Positions 16,929 through 24,872 of a stretch of DNA of 30,620 nucleotides are shown here, one piece after another. The notes below the pieces were generated by a model. It had not been told where the DNA came from. It ran no database searches and was given only the letters and a program-made list of their open reading frames with translations. The stretch lies in contig CAUCBQ010000008.1 of NCBI GenBank assembly GCA_958441075.1, positions 1 through 30,620 on the forward strand, read 5' to 3'. The position numbers were made by a program, and so were the translations under genes. The stretch's first letter is position 1. Each line of letters starts with the position of its first letter. The DNA is from an uncultured Clostridiaceae bacterium (GTDB lineage Bacteria; Bacillota; Clostridia; Lachnospirales; Lachnospiraceae).

Positions 16929-16967
16929 AAAAATGAGGCGGCCTATCTCAAAAGCCGTCTCATTTTT
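16929..16967. terminator. Bidirectional terminator between the helicase and MATE genes
   Basis: A 14-bp stem (16929-16942 with 16954-16967, one G-U) has an A-run on its left and a T-run on its right, so it can act in both directions. The MATE stop codon (16943-16945) lies in the loop and the last MATE codons form the right arm. Confidence 0.85.
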
Positions 16968-18256
16968 ACAATCAGTGGAATGACCATTAAAACCCATACA
17001 ATGGGTTCTGCTGCAATGATGCCCCAGTACCTGAAAAGATCTGCCAGAAAGAAAGCGGCGATGACCTTTCCCGCCAGCTCAATCATGCTGGAGCATACGG
17101 GAGTTACATGATCTCCCATGCCCTGAAGGCCGTTTCTTAAGATGGTAATAGCTGCCGGAGCAAAATAAAACAGGGTGTTGACCTTCAGATACAGGGCTGC
17201 GGTGGTGAGAACCGTCTGATTTTGCGAGCCTGTAACCAGGGAGGCCAGCTTTGGGGAAACAGTCCAGCTTAACAGGATCGTCCCCACAGCCCAGATCCAG
17301 GCCAGCATAAGGGCCTGGCGGATACCCGTCCGGATTCGGTCCATGCGGCCTGCTCCCGTATTCTGTCCGCAGTAGTTTGCCATAGTTACACCCATGACGC
17401 TGAAGGGAAGCATGAAAAATTCCGTGATTTTTCGGGCTGCCGTGTGAGCAACGATAATATCCTGCCCAAAGGTATTGATGGCGCACTGGAGGGACAGGGT
17501 GCCGAAAAACACAAGGGACATCATGGCAGCCATGGAAAGACCGGAGGTATAGAGCTTTTTTGCCAGATCTTTGGATATTTTAAAATCAGCCGGGCAGAAC
17601 CGGAATATCTGGTATCTGCGGAACATATAGGCCAGGCTCAGACAGGCTGCAACGCCCTGGGCAAATACTGTTGCCCAGGCAGCTCCGGCCACACCCCAGC
17701 CAAAGCGTATGATAAAGACCAGATCTAAAATCACATTTAGTACAGCTGCAAAAACCAGAAAGAGCAAAGGGGCAGTGGTATCGCCTACAGCCCGCAGAAT
17801 GGACGCACAGGCATTGTAAAGCATGGTTGCAAACAGGCCTGTTAATACTACGCGGATATAGCTGTCTGACTGGGCAAGGAGCTCCTGGGGTACATTTAAA
17901 AGGCCAAGAATCCATTTAAGGCATATGAGACAGGCCAGTGTGATCCCCAGGGCAGTGACGGTTCCAAGGAGCAGGCTGCCTGCGGCAAAGCGTTTTACCC
18001 CTTCTTTATTTCCCGCTCCGAATTCTCTGGCAATTAAAAGGGAGAAGCCGTTTGTGAGGCCGGACAGGAAGCCGATGAAAAGGGTGCTGATGGAGGTAGT
18101 GGCTCCGACAGCCGCCAGGGCTGTTTCTCCAAGGGCGCTTCCCACCACCCGTGTATCTGCCAGGCTGTAGCACAGCTGGAACATATTTCCAAGAGCCACA
18201 GGAACAGCAAAACTTATCATAATCCGGGCCGGTGTGCCTTTTGTAAGATCCTTCAT
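16943..18256 (-). CDS. MATE family efflux transporter
   Basis: A 437-aa integral membrane protein with about 12 hydrophobic segments in two similar halves, as in MATE cation-coupled antiporters. The N-terminus (MKDLTKGTPARIMISFAVPVALGNMFQLCYSLADTRVVGSALGETALAAVGATTSI) is typical of the DinF/NorM-like clostridial branch. The substrate cannot be inferred. It is the third gene of a probable minus-strand operon after sfsA and feoA, 68 nt behind feoA. It ends inside a terminator shared with the convergent helicase gene. Confidence 0.93.
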   Translation of the reverse strand: MKDLTKGTPARIMISFAVPVALGNMFQLCYSLADTRVVGSALGETALAAVGATTSISTLFIGFLSGLTNGFSLLIAREFGAGNKEGVKRFAAGSLLLGTVTALGITLACLICLKWILGLLNVPQELLAQSDSYIRVVLTGLFATMLYNACASILRAVGDTTAPLLFLVFAAVLNVILDLVFIIRFGWGVAGAAWATVFAQGVAACLSLAYMFRRYQIFRFCPADFKISKDLAKKLYTSGLSMAAMMSLVFFGTLSLQCAINTFGQDIIVAHTAARKITEFFMLPFSVMGVTMANYCGQNTGAGRMDRIRTGIRQALMLAWIWAVGTILLSWTVSPKLASLVTGSQNQTVLTTAALYLKVNTLFYFAPAAITILRNGLQGMGDHVTPVCSSMIELAGKVIAAFFLADLFRYWGIIAAEPIVWVLMVIPLIVKMRRLLR

Positions 18257-18324
18257 TTGTAAATCCTTTCGTATATTAAGTGTTTTTATGTATTATTTGA
18301 GAGCTTTTCTATATGTGGAGGAGA

Positions 18325-18582
18325 TCATCCGTGAACAGGGCTGTCCTCGGAGGAAAGGTTCCGTACCAGAATTTCACGGGTGGTCCGCTGTCGGATTCCC
18401 ACCACCCGTTTATGGAGCCGATATGCCGACAGGCCCGCAGCCCTGCTTTTAAAGATACAGGTAACCGGCTCTCCGAAGCGAAAGCCCAGACGGTTCAGAC
18501 GGCGCTCCATAGCGGGCTCGGAGATGATCCATACCACCTGAGCCGTTTCTCCTGCTTTCAGGTCACATAAGGGTAATACCAT
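18325..18582 (-). CDS. feoA: FeoA-domain protein, stand-alone
   Basis: An 85-aa protein with the SH3-like FeoA fold pattern: LCDLKAGETAQVVWI, then MERRLNRLGFRFGEPVTCIFKSR and AYRLHKRVVGIRQRTTREILV. FeoA normally assists the ferrous-iron transporter FeoB in the cytoplasm. No feoB is present in the window, and its neighbours are sfsA (42 nt upstream) and a MATE gene. It could serve a distant FeoB or have another regulatory role. The start at 18582 is preceded by an AGGATGGG-like SD on the minus strand. Length is normal for the family. Confidence 0.85.
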   Translation of the reverse strand: MVLPLCDLKAGETAQVVWIISEPAMERRLNRLGFRFGEPVTCIFKSRAAGLSAYRLHKRVVGIRQRTTREILVRNLSSEDSPVHG

Positions 18583-18624
18583 ATTTTGCCCATCCTGTTT
18601 TTACATATTATATGATGCAGAAGC

Positions 18625-19392
18625 TTAAGACAGACGGACTTTAACGGGACTGCTCATTTTCATGGAATCCTCTCTTACCTCGCAGTCATAGGCCAGAATA
18701 TGCAGCCCGGATTCAGCGCCTGACCGCAGGGCGTCTCCAAAGGCTTTGTGTGTTTCGTCATTGGGACAAAATTCGGTTACTCCTTTCATCTGTATGACAA
18801 AGAGCACAAAGACCTCAAATCCTTCTAAAGCAGCATGAGACAGGCCCTGAAGGTGCTTTACACCCCGCTCTGTGGGGGCGTCGGGAAAACGGACGATTCC
18901 ATTTTCTTCCAGAGTTACCCCCTTTACTTCCATGAAAGCCGGTTTTAAGTCGCCGGTCTTCTGGTTTTCCAGTGTGAATGCCAGATCGAACCGGGAATCT
19001 CCATGGACAACCTCACGCCGGATTTCCCGGGGCAGATAGAGACTGCCGAAAGCTTGAAAGGGCTGGAGCGCCTGAAGAGCTGGATCGGAGAGTTCCTTTT
19101 TTGAAAGCTGCTCCATCCATTCCCAGGCTGCACGGTTCGGTGCCTGGGAATCCATGTTGATTAACAGGCTTCCCTTATAGACAGCGATCAGATCAAACTC
19201 TGTTTTCCTTCCCATTTCCTTTGCCCTGGGATGAAATTCCAGTATCACCGTACAGCCGGGGATCAGCAGCTCTTTGCAGCGGCCTGTGTTTTTTACATGG
19301 CAGACGGTTCTCAGCCCATTGATCTCCACATATGCGATAAAACGGTTGGGCCGTTCCAGAAAGCGCCCCTTTACAGTATGTTCGTATATCAT
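18625..19392 (-). CDS. sfsA: SfsA family protein (DNA/RNA nuclease SfsA)
   Basis: A 255-aa protein of normal SfsA length. Recognisable blocks are GRFLERPNRFIAYVEINGLRTVCHVKNTGR at the N-terminus, LLINMDSQAPNRAAWEWM, SRFDLAF and PAFMEVKGVTL (the E-x-K nuclease-like core), and FPDAPTERGVKHLQGL. SfsA was first named for sugar-fermentation stimulation in E. coli; later annotation treats it as a nuclease. The in vivo role is unclear. Its start at 19392 has a short GAGG SD and a good promoter at 19439-19467. It is the first gene of the sfsA-feoA-MATE group. Confidence 0.92.
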   Translation of the reverse strand: MIYEHTVKGRFLERPNRFIAYVEINGLRTVCHVKNTGRCKELLIPGCTVILEFHPRAKEMGRKTEFDLIAVYKGSLLINMDSQAPNRAAWEWMEQLSKKELSDPALQALQPFQAFGSLYLPREIRREVVHGDSRFDLAFTLENQKTGDLKPAFMEVKGVTLEENGIVRFPDAPTERGVKHLQGLSHAALEGFEVFVLFVIQMKGVTEFCPNDETHKAFGDALRSGAESGLHILAYDCEVREDSMKMSSPVKVRLS

Positions 19393-19438
19393 TTTAACCT
19401 CATTTTACCAGAAAAGGCCGGTTTTTGTTTCGGCTATC

Positions 19439-19467
19439 ATAATAAGGCAAATTCCCTGTTCATGCAA
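19439..19467 (-). promoter_or_regulatory. Sigma-A promoter of sfsA
   Basis: On the minus strand TTGCAT (complement of 19462-19467) is followed after 17 nt by TATTAT (complement of 19439-19444), about 46 nt before the sfsA ATG. Confidence 0.78.
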
Positions 19468-19540
19468 GTGCTTCCTTTGGCAGTTTTTCTGTTTTTCAGA
19501 AGCAATTTTAAGAAAAATATCGTTTCCAACCCTGTAGCAG

Positions 19541-19569
19541 TTGCACCTCTGATCAAAATATGCTAAACT
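19541..19569 (+). promoter_or_regulatory. Sigma-A extended -10 promoter of thrC
   Basis: TTGCAC (19541-19546), 17 nt, then TAAACT (19564-19569) preceded by TGC, an extended -10. This leaves a leader of about 78 nt before ATG 19654. I saw no T-box or other riboswitch in it. Confidence 0.7.
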
Positions 19570-19653
19570 TTCTGCAAATAAAGGTTCAGGGCTGTGCTTT
19601 CAGACCGGCAGCCCCTCAAAGTTATACATCGCATGAAAGAAGGGAAATTGATT

Positions 19654-21147
19654 ATGGCATTATCTTACCAGAGTACCAGAGGCGGACAGACCGGGGTTAC
19701 AGCATCCCAGGCAGTCCTTCAGGGTCTGGCTGCTGACGGCGGCCTGTTTATGCCCACAGAAATTCCGAAGCTGGATGTTTCCATTGAGAAGCTGGCCGGA
19801 ATGACTTATCAGGAGACCGCATATGAGGTTATGAAGCTTTTCCTCACAGATTATACAGAGGAAGAATTAAAGTCCTGTATTGCGAAAGCCTATGACAGCA
19901 AATTTGACACAGAGGAGATTGCTCCTCTTGCAAAGGCTGACGGAGCCTATTATCTGGAGCTTTACCATGGAAGTACCATTGCTTTTAAGGATATGGCCTT
20001 ATCCATTCTGCCTCATCTGATGACCACAGCGGCAAAAAAGAACCATGCGGATAAGGAGATTGTAATTCTTACAGCCACCTCCGGCGATACCGGAAAGGCA
20101 GCCATGGCAGGCTTTGCAGACGTACCCGGCACCCGGATTATCGTATTTTATCCAAAGGGCGGAGTAAGCCCGGTGCAGGAGCGTCAGATGCGCACCCAGA
20201 AGGGGGAAAATACGGCAGTAGTCGCCATTCACGGCAATTTTGATGATGCCCAGACCGGCGTAAAGAACCTTTTCAACAACAAAGAGCTGGCAAGGGAGCT
20301 GGCAGAAAAGGGCTTCCAGTTCTCCTCCGCTAATTCCATCAATATCGGCCGTCTGGTGCCGCAGGTTGTGTATTATGTATACGCCTATGCAAAGCTTCTG
20401 GCAAATGAAGAGATTGCAGCCGGTGAAGAAATCAACGTAGTAGTTCCCACAGGCAATTTCGGTAACATTCTTGCCGCCTATTTTGCCAAGAAAATGGGAC
20501 TTCCCATTCGCACTCTGATCTGCGCCTCCAATGACAATAAGGTTCTGTATGATTTCTTTACTACAGGTACCTATGACCGCAGAAGAGAGTTTATTTTAAC
20601 CAGTTCCCCATCCATGGATATCCTGATTTCCAGCAATCTGGAGCGCCTGATTTATTTAAGCACAGGCTCTGATCCGGCAGTGAACGGGGCTCTTATGAAG
20701 GAGCTGTCAGAGGAAGGCCATTATACCGTTACGGATGATATGCGGGCCTTTATGGCTGATTTTAAGGGCGGATTTGCCACAGAGGAGGAAAATAAGGCTG
20801 CTATCCGGACTATTTTCCAGGATACAGGCTACCTCATTGATACCCATACAGGCGTAGCGGCAGCTGTATATGGACAGTATAAGAAGGAAACGGGCGATCA
20901 GACAAAGACAGTCATCGCCTCCACCGCAAGTCCCTTTAAATTCTCCCACAGCGTAATGGAGGCCATCAGGGGAAAAGAAGCGGCAGAAGGAACGGATGAA
21001 TTTGCCATTGCCGATGAGCTGGCAGCGGCAGCAGGTCTTGTGCTTCCAAGGGCAGTAGAGGAGATCCGCACGGCTCCCATCCGCCATAACATGGAGTGCG
21101 CTGTGGACGAGATGGAAAAAACAGTTAAGAATATCCTTGGGATTTGA
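19654..21147 (+). CDS. thrC: Threonine synthase
   Basis: A 497-aa PLP enzyme (fold type II) that converts O-phosphohomoserine to threonine. The N-terminus (YQSTRG, then LAADGGLFMP) is characteristic of ThrC. The PLP lysine is K112 in YHGSTIAFKDMAL. TATSGDTGKAAMAGF binds phosphate, and VPTGNFGNILAAYFAKKMG is the conserved glycine loop. It belongs to the longer E. coli/yeast-like ThrC class. ATG 19654 was chosen because AAGAAGGG lies at 19637-19644 and the protein then starts with MALSYQSTRG; a longer frame opens at 19594. No homoserine kinase or dehydrogenase gene is adjacent. Confidence 0.95.
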   Translation: MALSYQSTRGGQTGVTASQAVLQGLAADGGLFMPTEIPKLDVSIEKLAGMTYQETAYEVMKLFLTDYTEEELKSCIAKAYDSKFDTEEIAPLAKADGAYYLELYHGSTIAFKDMALSILPHLMTTAAKKNHADKEIVILTATSGDTGKAAMAGFADVPGTRIIVFYPKGGVSPVQERQMRTQKGENTAVVAIHGNFDDAQTGVKNLFNNKELARELAEKGFQFSSANSINIGRLVPQVVYYVYAYAKLLANEEIAAGEEINVVVPTGNFGNILAAYFAKKMGLPIRTLICASNDNKVLYDFFTTGTYDRRREFILTSSPSMDILISSNLERLIYLSTGSDPAVNGALMKELSEEGHYTVTDDMRAFMADFKGGFATEEENKAAIRTIFQDTGYLIDTHTGVAAAVYGQYKKETGDQTKTVIASTASPFKFSHSVMEAIRGKEAAEGTDEFAIADELAAAAGLVLPRAVEEIRTAPIRHNMECAVDEMEKTVKNILGI

Positions 21148-21179
21148 TAAAAGCCCTTCCATTTTCAAGAGGTATGGTT

Positions 21180-21185
21180 TATAAT
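21180..21185 (+). promoter_or_regulatory. Probable -10 of the fba promoter
   Basis: A perfect TATAAT lies 32 nt after the thrC stop. No good -35 is found at the right distance. The leader to ATG 21296 would be about 105 nt and contains a small GGCG-GGAG-CGCC hairpin near 21263-21275. Confidence 0.5.
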
Positions 21186-21295
21186 AAAATCGAAACTGTT
21201 AAAAACATAACAAAGTTAAAATGCGTTCCGGGGCTGTCATCTGGGCTAAAGGTTCATGCAGCGGCGGGAGCGCCCAAATATAAGGAGGAAATATT

Positions 21296-22165
21296 ATGTT
21301 AGTATCAGCAAAAGATATGCTTGAAAAAGCAAGAGCAGGCAAGTATGCAGTAGGCCAGTTCAATATTAATAACCTGGAGTGGACCAAGTCCGTCCTTCTG
21401 ACAGCAGAGGAGCTTCAGTCCCCTGTTATTCTGGGTGTATCCGAGGGTGCAGGAAAGTATATGACCGGATTTAAGACCGTAGCGGCTATGGTATCTGCTA
21501 TGATCGAGGAGTTAAATATCACAGTTCCCGTTGCTCTTCACTTAGACCACGGCTCCTATGAGGGCTGCTATAAGTGCATCAAGGCTGGCTTCTCCTCTAT
21601 CATGTTTGACGGCTCTCATTATCCAATCGCTGAGAATATTGAGAAGACAAAGGAACTGGTTAAGATTGCTCACGCAATGGGACTGTCCTTAGAGGCTGAG
21701 GTAGGCTCCATCGGCGGCGAGGAAGACGGCGTAGTAGGCGCAGGCGAGTGCGCAGATCCCGCAGAGTGCAAGGCGATCGCTGATCTGGGCATTGACTTCC
21801 TGGCAGCAGGCATTGGAAATATCCACGGCAAGTATCCTGCAAACTGGCAGGGATTAAACTTCGACGTACTGGAGAAGGTTAAGGAAGCAGTTGGCGATAT
21901 GCCTTTAGTTCTTCATGGCGGCACAGGTATTCCTGAGGATATGATTAAGAAGGCTATCAGCCTTGGCGTTGCAAAGATCAACGTAAATACAGAGTGCCAG
22001 CTTTCCTTTGCAGATGCTACCAGAAAGTACATCGAGGCAGGAAAGGATCAGCAGGGCAAGGGCTTTGACCCGAGAAAGCTGTTAGCTCCCGGCGCAGAGG
22101 CAATCCGTGCAACTGTAAAAGAGAAGATGGAGCTGTTCGGTTCTGTTGGCAAGGCAAATGCATAA
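21296..22165 (+). CDS. fba: Class II fructose-1,6-bisphosphate aldolase
   Basis: A 289-aa zinc aldolase of glycolysis and gluconeogenesis, splitting fructose-1,6-bisphosphate into DHAP and glyceraldehyde-3-phosphate. The catalytic D84 and zinc H85 are in LHLDHGS, E135 in LEAEVGSIGGEED, zinc H177 in GNIHGKY and zinc H207 in VLHGGTGIP; NVNTECQ contributes to phosphate binding. Length and motifs fit the standard Fba of Firmicutes rather than tagatose or ketose-specific relatives, though those cannot be fully excluded. A strong AAGGAGG (about 21282-21288) and frequent use of a small codon set suggest high expression. Confidence 0.95.
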   Translation: MLVSAKDMLEKARAGKYAVGQFNINNLEWTKSVLLTAEELQSPVILGVSEGAGKYMTGFKTVAAMVSAMIEELNITVPVALHLDHGSYEGCYKCIKAGFSSIMFDGSHYPIAENIEKTKELVKIAHAMGLSLEAEVGSIGGEEDGVVGAGECADPAECKAIADLGIDFLAAGIGNIHGKYPANWQGLNFDVLEKVKEAVGDMPLVLHGGTGIPEDMIKKAISLGVAKINVNTECQLSFADATRKYIEAGKDQQGKGFDPRKLLAPGAEAIRATVKEKMELFGSVGKANA

Positions 22166-22241
22166 GCTCTGCGAATATCTATATTAACTGCGCTTAATAA
22201 AGCTTATTAGAATAAACTGATTCTGTTTTTGGAAAAACCGC

Positions 22242-22270
22242 TTGCATTTTCACAGGAAATGGTTTATTTT
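22242..22270 (+). promoter_or_regulatory. Candidate promoter of glnN
   Basis: TTGCAT (22242-22247), 17 nt, then TATTTT (22265-22270). Transcription would start at about 22277, just before the hairpin at 22286. The -10 is a weak match, so this is tentative. Confidence 0.45.
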
Positions 22271-22285
22271 ATAACAAAAGAACGG

Positions 22286-22322
22286 AGGCGTTCTCTTTTT
22301 GAAAAAGGAGAGAACGCCTTTT
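22286..22322 (+). terminator. Intrinsic terminator or attenuator between fba and glnN
   Basis: A perfect 10-bp stem (22286-22295 with 22310-22319) is followed by TTTT. It ends the fba transcript or, if the promoter at 22242 is used, acts as a leader attenuator of glnN. An alternative hairpin (AGAAC 22279-22283 with GTTCT 22290-22294, six-base loop) would use part of the terminator stem. Confidence 0.8.
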
Positions 22323-22392
22323 GCTGTACAAAACCGCCTTTTGGGGTGCATTGGGGAAAGGGGACACCATGAAAAGAGAGGATGGAGAATCT

Positions 22393-24507
22393 ATGAGCGA
22401 AGTAATAAGTGTTACAGAGATGTTTGGCAAGGATGTATTTAACGATGCCGTGATGAGGGACCGCCTGCCCAAAAGCGTATATAAGAAGCTGAAAAAGACC
22501 ATTGAGGATGGCGCGGAGCTGGACCCCAGTATTGCGGATGTGGTTGCCCATGCCATGAAGGACTGGGCCATTGACCATGGAGCAACTCATTTTACCCATT
22601 GGTTCCAGCCTCTTACAGGCGTTACGGCTGAAAAGCATGATTCCTTTGTTTCTGCTCCCGTTGAAGGCCGTGTGATTATGGAGTTTTCCGGGAAAGAGCT
22701 CATAAAGGGCGAGCCGGACGCCTCCTCCTTCCCTTCCGGCGGCCTGCGGGCAACCTTTGAGGCCAGAGGCTATACAGTATGGGACTGTACCTCTCCGGCT
22801 TTCTTAAAGGAAGATGCCATCGGCGTCACCCTTTGTATCCCCACCTCCTTCTGCTCCTATAAGGGCGAGGCCCTGGACAAGAAGACGCCTCTGCTGCGTT
22901 CCATGCAGGCCATCAATGAACAGTCCCTGCGAATCCTGCGCCTGTTTGGAAATACCACTGCAAAGCGGGTGAATCCTTCCGTAGGTCCGGAGCAGGAGTA
23001 TTTTCTGGTTGACCGCCAGAAGTATCTGCAGAGAAAAGACTTAATCTACACCGGGCGGACCTTATTTGGCGCCATGCCTCCAAAGGGACAGGAGATGGAC
23101 GACCATTATTTTGGTATTATCAGAGAGCGGATCGGCGCCTATATGAACGATGTAAACAAGGAGCTGTGGAAGCTGGGAGTGCCTGCCAAAACCCAGCATA
23201 ACGAGGCCGCTCCCGCCCAGCATGAGCTGGCTCCTATCTATGAGGGCGTAAATCAGGCAGTAGACCACAATCAGCTGGTGATGGAAACCTTAAAGAAGGT
23301 GGCCGGCCGTCACGGAATGGCCTGCCTTCTTCATGAAAAGCCCTTTTATGGGGTAAATGGCTCCGGCAAGCACAACAACTGGTCCTTAACAGCTGATGAC
23401 GGCACCAACCTGATGAATCCCGGTGATACGCCTCATGAGAACATCCAGTTCCTTCTGGTTCTGGCCTGCATTATCAAGGCGGTAGACCGCCATGCGGATC
23501 TGCTCCGTGAATCTGCTTCCGATGTGGGAAATGACCACAGACTGGGAGCAGACGAGGCTCCGCCCGCTATCATTTCCATTTTCCTGGGCGAACAGCTGGA
23601 GGATGTAATCGACCAGCTCTGTGATACGGGAGAGGCCACCCACTCCAAGAAGGGCGGAACCCTGCGTACAGGTGTAAATATCCTGCCGGATCTGGACAAG
23701 GATGCAACAGACCGTAACCGCACCTCACCCTTTGCTTTTACCGGAAACAAGTTTGAGTTTCGTATGGTAGGCTCCTCTGATTCCGTAGCGTCTGCCAATA
23801 CAGTGTTAAATACCATAGTTGCTGAATCCTTTAAGGAGGCTGCTGACCAGCTGGAGAAGGCTGAGGATTTTGATATGGCAGTCCATGACCTGATTAAGGA
23901 GCTTCTGGCGGCCCACAGAAGAGTTATCTTCAATGGAAACGGTTACTCTGAGGAATGGGTAAAGGAGGCAGAGAAGAGGGGCCTTCCCAATCTGCGCTCT
24001 ATGGTAGACGCCATCCCGGCTCTTGTAACGGACAAGGCAGTAAAGCTCTTTGAGGAGTTTGGCGTATTTACCAGAGCTGAGCTGGAATCCAGAGCCGAGG
24101 TAGAGTATGAAAGTTATGCAAAGAGCATCAACATTGAAGCTAAAACCATGGTCGATATGGCCGGAAAGCAGATTATTCCGGCAGTGATCCGTTATACAAC
24201 CCAGCTGGCAGGCTCCATTTCCGCTGTAAGAAATGCCTGCCCGGAGGCAGATGTGAGCACACAGACAGAGCTTTTGCTGGAATCGTCAGATCTTCTGGCT
24301 GAAACTAAAACAGCAATGTCCGCACTGGAGGATGCTACCAGCCGCTGCGCAGCCATGAGAAGCGGAAAGGATCAGGCTCTGGCTTACCACAGGGAAGTAG
24401 TTCCCGCTATGGAGGCTTTGAGGGCGCCTGTAGACCGGCTGGAAATGCTGGTAGACAAGGATCTGTGGCCCATGCCAAGCTATGGAGACCTGATTTTCGA
24501 GGTTTAG
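22393..24507 (+). CDS. glnN: Type III glutamine synthetase
   Basis: A 704-aa enzyme making glutamine from glutamate, ammonia and ATP. The size (about 700 aa against about 450 for GSI) and the blocks FNDAVMRDRLPKSVYKKLKKTIEDG, HAMKDWAIDHGATHFTHWFQPLTG, VGPEQEYFLVD, NEAAPAQHELAPIYE, GVNGSGKHNNWSL and NRTSPFAFTGNKFEFRMVGSSDS define the GSIII family found in Bacteroides and Clostridia. The adenylylation motif of GSI is absent. I chose ATG 22393 (GGAGA at 22384-22388; MSEVISVTEMFG matches the usual start). ATG 22369, with AAAGGGG upstream, is equally credible and adds 8 residues. The terminator at 22286-22322 lies just upstream, so nitrogen-dependent antitermination is possible. Confidence 0.95.
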   Translation: MSEVISVTEMFGKDVFNDAVMRDRLPKSVYKKLKKTIEDGAELDPSIADVVAHAMKDWAIDHGATHFTHWFQPLTGVTAEKHDSFVSAPVEGRVIMEFSGKELIKGEPDASSFPSGGLRATFEARGYTVWDCTSPAFLKEDAIGVTLCIPTSFCSYKGEALDKKTPLLRSMQAINEQSLRILRLFGNTTAKRVNPSVGPEQEYFLVDRQKYLQRKDLIYTGRTLFGAMPPKGQEMDDHYFGIIRERIGAYMNDVNKELWKLGVPAKTQHNEAAPAQHELAPIYEGVNQAVDHNQLVMETLKKVAGRHGMACLLHEKPFYGVNGSGKHNNWSLTADDGTNLMNPGDTPHENIQFLLVLACIIKAVDRHADLLRESASDVGNDHRLGADEAPPAIISIFLGEQLEDVIDQLCDTGEATHSKKGGTLRTGVNILPDLDKDATDRNRTSPFAFTGNKFEFRMVGSSDSVASANTVLNTIVAESFKEAADQLEKAEDFDMAVHDLIKELLAAHRRVIFNGNGYSEEWVKEAEKRGLPNLRSMVDAIPALVTDKAVKLFEEFGVFTRAELESRAEVEYESYAKSINIEAKTMVDMAGKQIIPAVIRYTTQLAGSISAVRNACPEADVSTQTELLLESSDLLAETKTAMSALEDATSRCAAMRSGKDQALAYHREVVPAMEALRAPVDRLEMLVDKDLWPMPSYGDLIFEV

Positions 24508-24543
24508 TGAACTGTGGGGATATAGATACAGGACGTTTTTCTC

Positions 24544-24572
24544 TTGCATCTGCCCAGGGCCGGTGCTATACT
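24544..24572 (+). promoter_or_regulatory. Sigma-A promoter of the Lsa-type ABC-F gene
   Basis: TTGCAT (24544-24549), exactly 17 nt, then TATACT (24567-24572) preceded by TGC. The predicted start is about 24580, giving a leader of nearly 340 nt. The 24508-24918 gap is fully taken up by this promoter and the leader elements listed next. Confidence 0.85.
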
Positions 24573-24606
24573 GAGGCCATATTACAGATTTGAAAGGAGA
24601 GCGTAA

Positions 24607-24618
24607 ATGTTAATTTAA
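24607..24618 (+). CDS. Three-codon leader peptide (MLI) of the ABC-F gene
   Basis: ATG-TTA-ATT-TAA encodes Met-Leu-Ile. An excellent SD (AAGGAGA, 24594-24600) stands 6 nt before the ATG, and the promoter ends about 35 nt upstream. Its stop codon is the first element of the 5' arm of the following hairpin. Very short uORFs in antibiotic-responsive leaders are known for ABC-F genes such as Listeria lmo0919 and Bacillus vmlR. The regulatory role here is inferred. Confidence 0.72.
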   Translation: MLI

Positions 24619-24706
24619 TCCGCTTATTTTGAAACATGAACATTCGTCCGGACAGGCGCCATATTGTGCAGGCGCCCCGTTATTTCATGTTGTCCAAAGT
24701 GGATTA
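24616..24706 (+). promoter_or_regulatory. Long leader hairpin (anti-antiterminator) starting at the uORF stop
   Basis: Three nested stems can form. The outer is 24616-24625 with 24697-24706 (10 bp, one G-U), the middle is AACATGAA 24633-24640 with TTCATGTT 24684-24691, and the inner is GGCGCC 24655-24660 with 24671-24676. A ribosome on the MLI uORF would cover the outer 5' arm. The released 3' strand (24693-24705) can pair with 24840-24850 in the terminator: seven continuous base pairs, a 2-nt bulge, then three more plus a G-U. Confidence 0.72.
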
Positions 24707-24737
24707 GATGCATTTTCTCTCTATTAAAATACAGTAT

Positions 24738-24777
24738 GGTATTGGGGGCAAAAAGGTATTTTGGCTCCTTTGATACC
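24738..24777 (+). promoter_or_regulatory. Middle leader hairpin of the ABC-F gene
   Basis: GGTAT (24738-24742) pairs with ATACC (24773-24777), and inside it GGGGC pairs with GCTCC (one G-U). It lies between the uORF hairpin and the terminator. Its role is unknown; it may help bring the distant antiterminator halves together. Confidence 0.5.
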
Positions 24778-24835
24778 GGATTGCGCGGTGGTTCGTTTCT
24801 GCGTTCCTATCCGTTTAAAAAGAGAATGTTACAGG

Positions 24836-24872
24836 CAGAGATCCTTTGGAGACAGAGGTTCTCTGTTTTTTT
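24836..24872 (+). terminator. Leader attenuator terminator of the ABC-F gene
   Basis: CAGAGATCC (24836-24844) pairs with GGTTCTCTG (24857-24865) with one U-U mismatch and is followed by seven Ts (24866-24872). It sits 46 nt before the ABC-F ATG and downstream of its promoter, so transcription must pass it for expression. Confidence 0.83.

Noticed and set aside
19570..19653. T-box or threonine leader before thrC
   Set aside because: The leader is about 78 nt, without a T-box sequence, a run of threonine codons or a terminator stem.
22190..22220. AT-rich near-palindrome after fba as a separate terminator
   Set aside because: The pairing is imperfect and AT-only and no T-run follows; the hairpin at 22286-22322 is a much better terminator.
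22321..22392. TTG-initiated long form of glnN
   Set aside because: TTG 22321 lies in the T-run of the terminator with no usable SD; the ATGs at 22369 and 22393 are far better placed.
24687..24707. Second short leader ORF (MLSKVD)
   Set aside because: No SD precedes it and it lies inside the 3' strand of the leader hairpin, so translation is unlikely.
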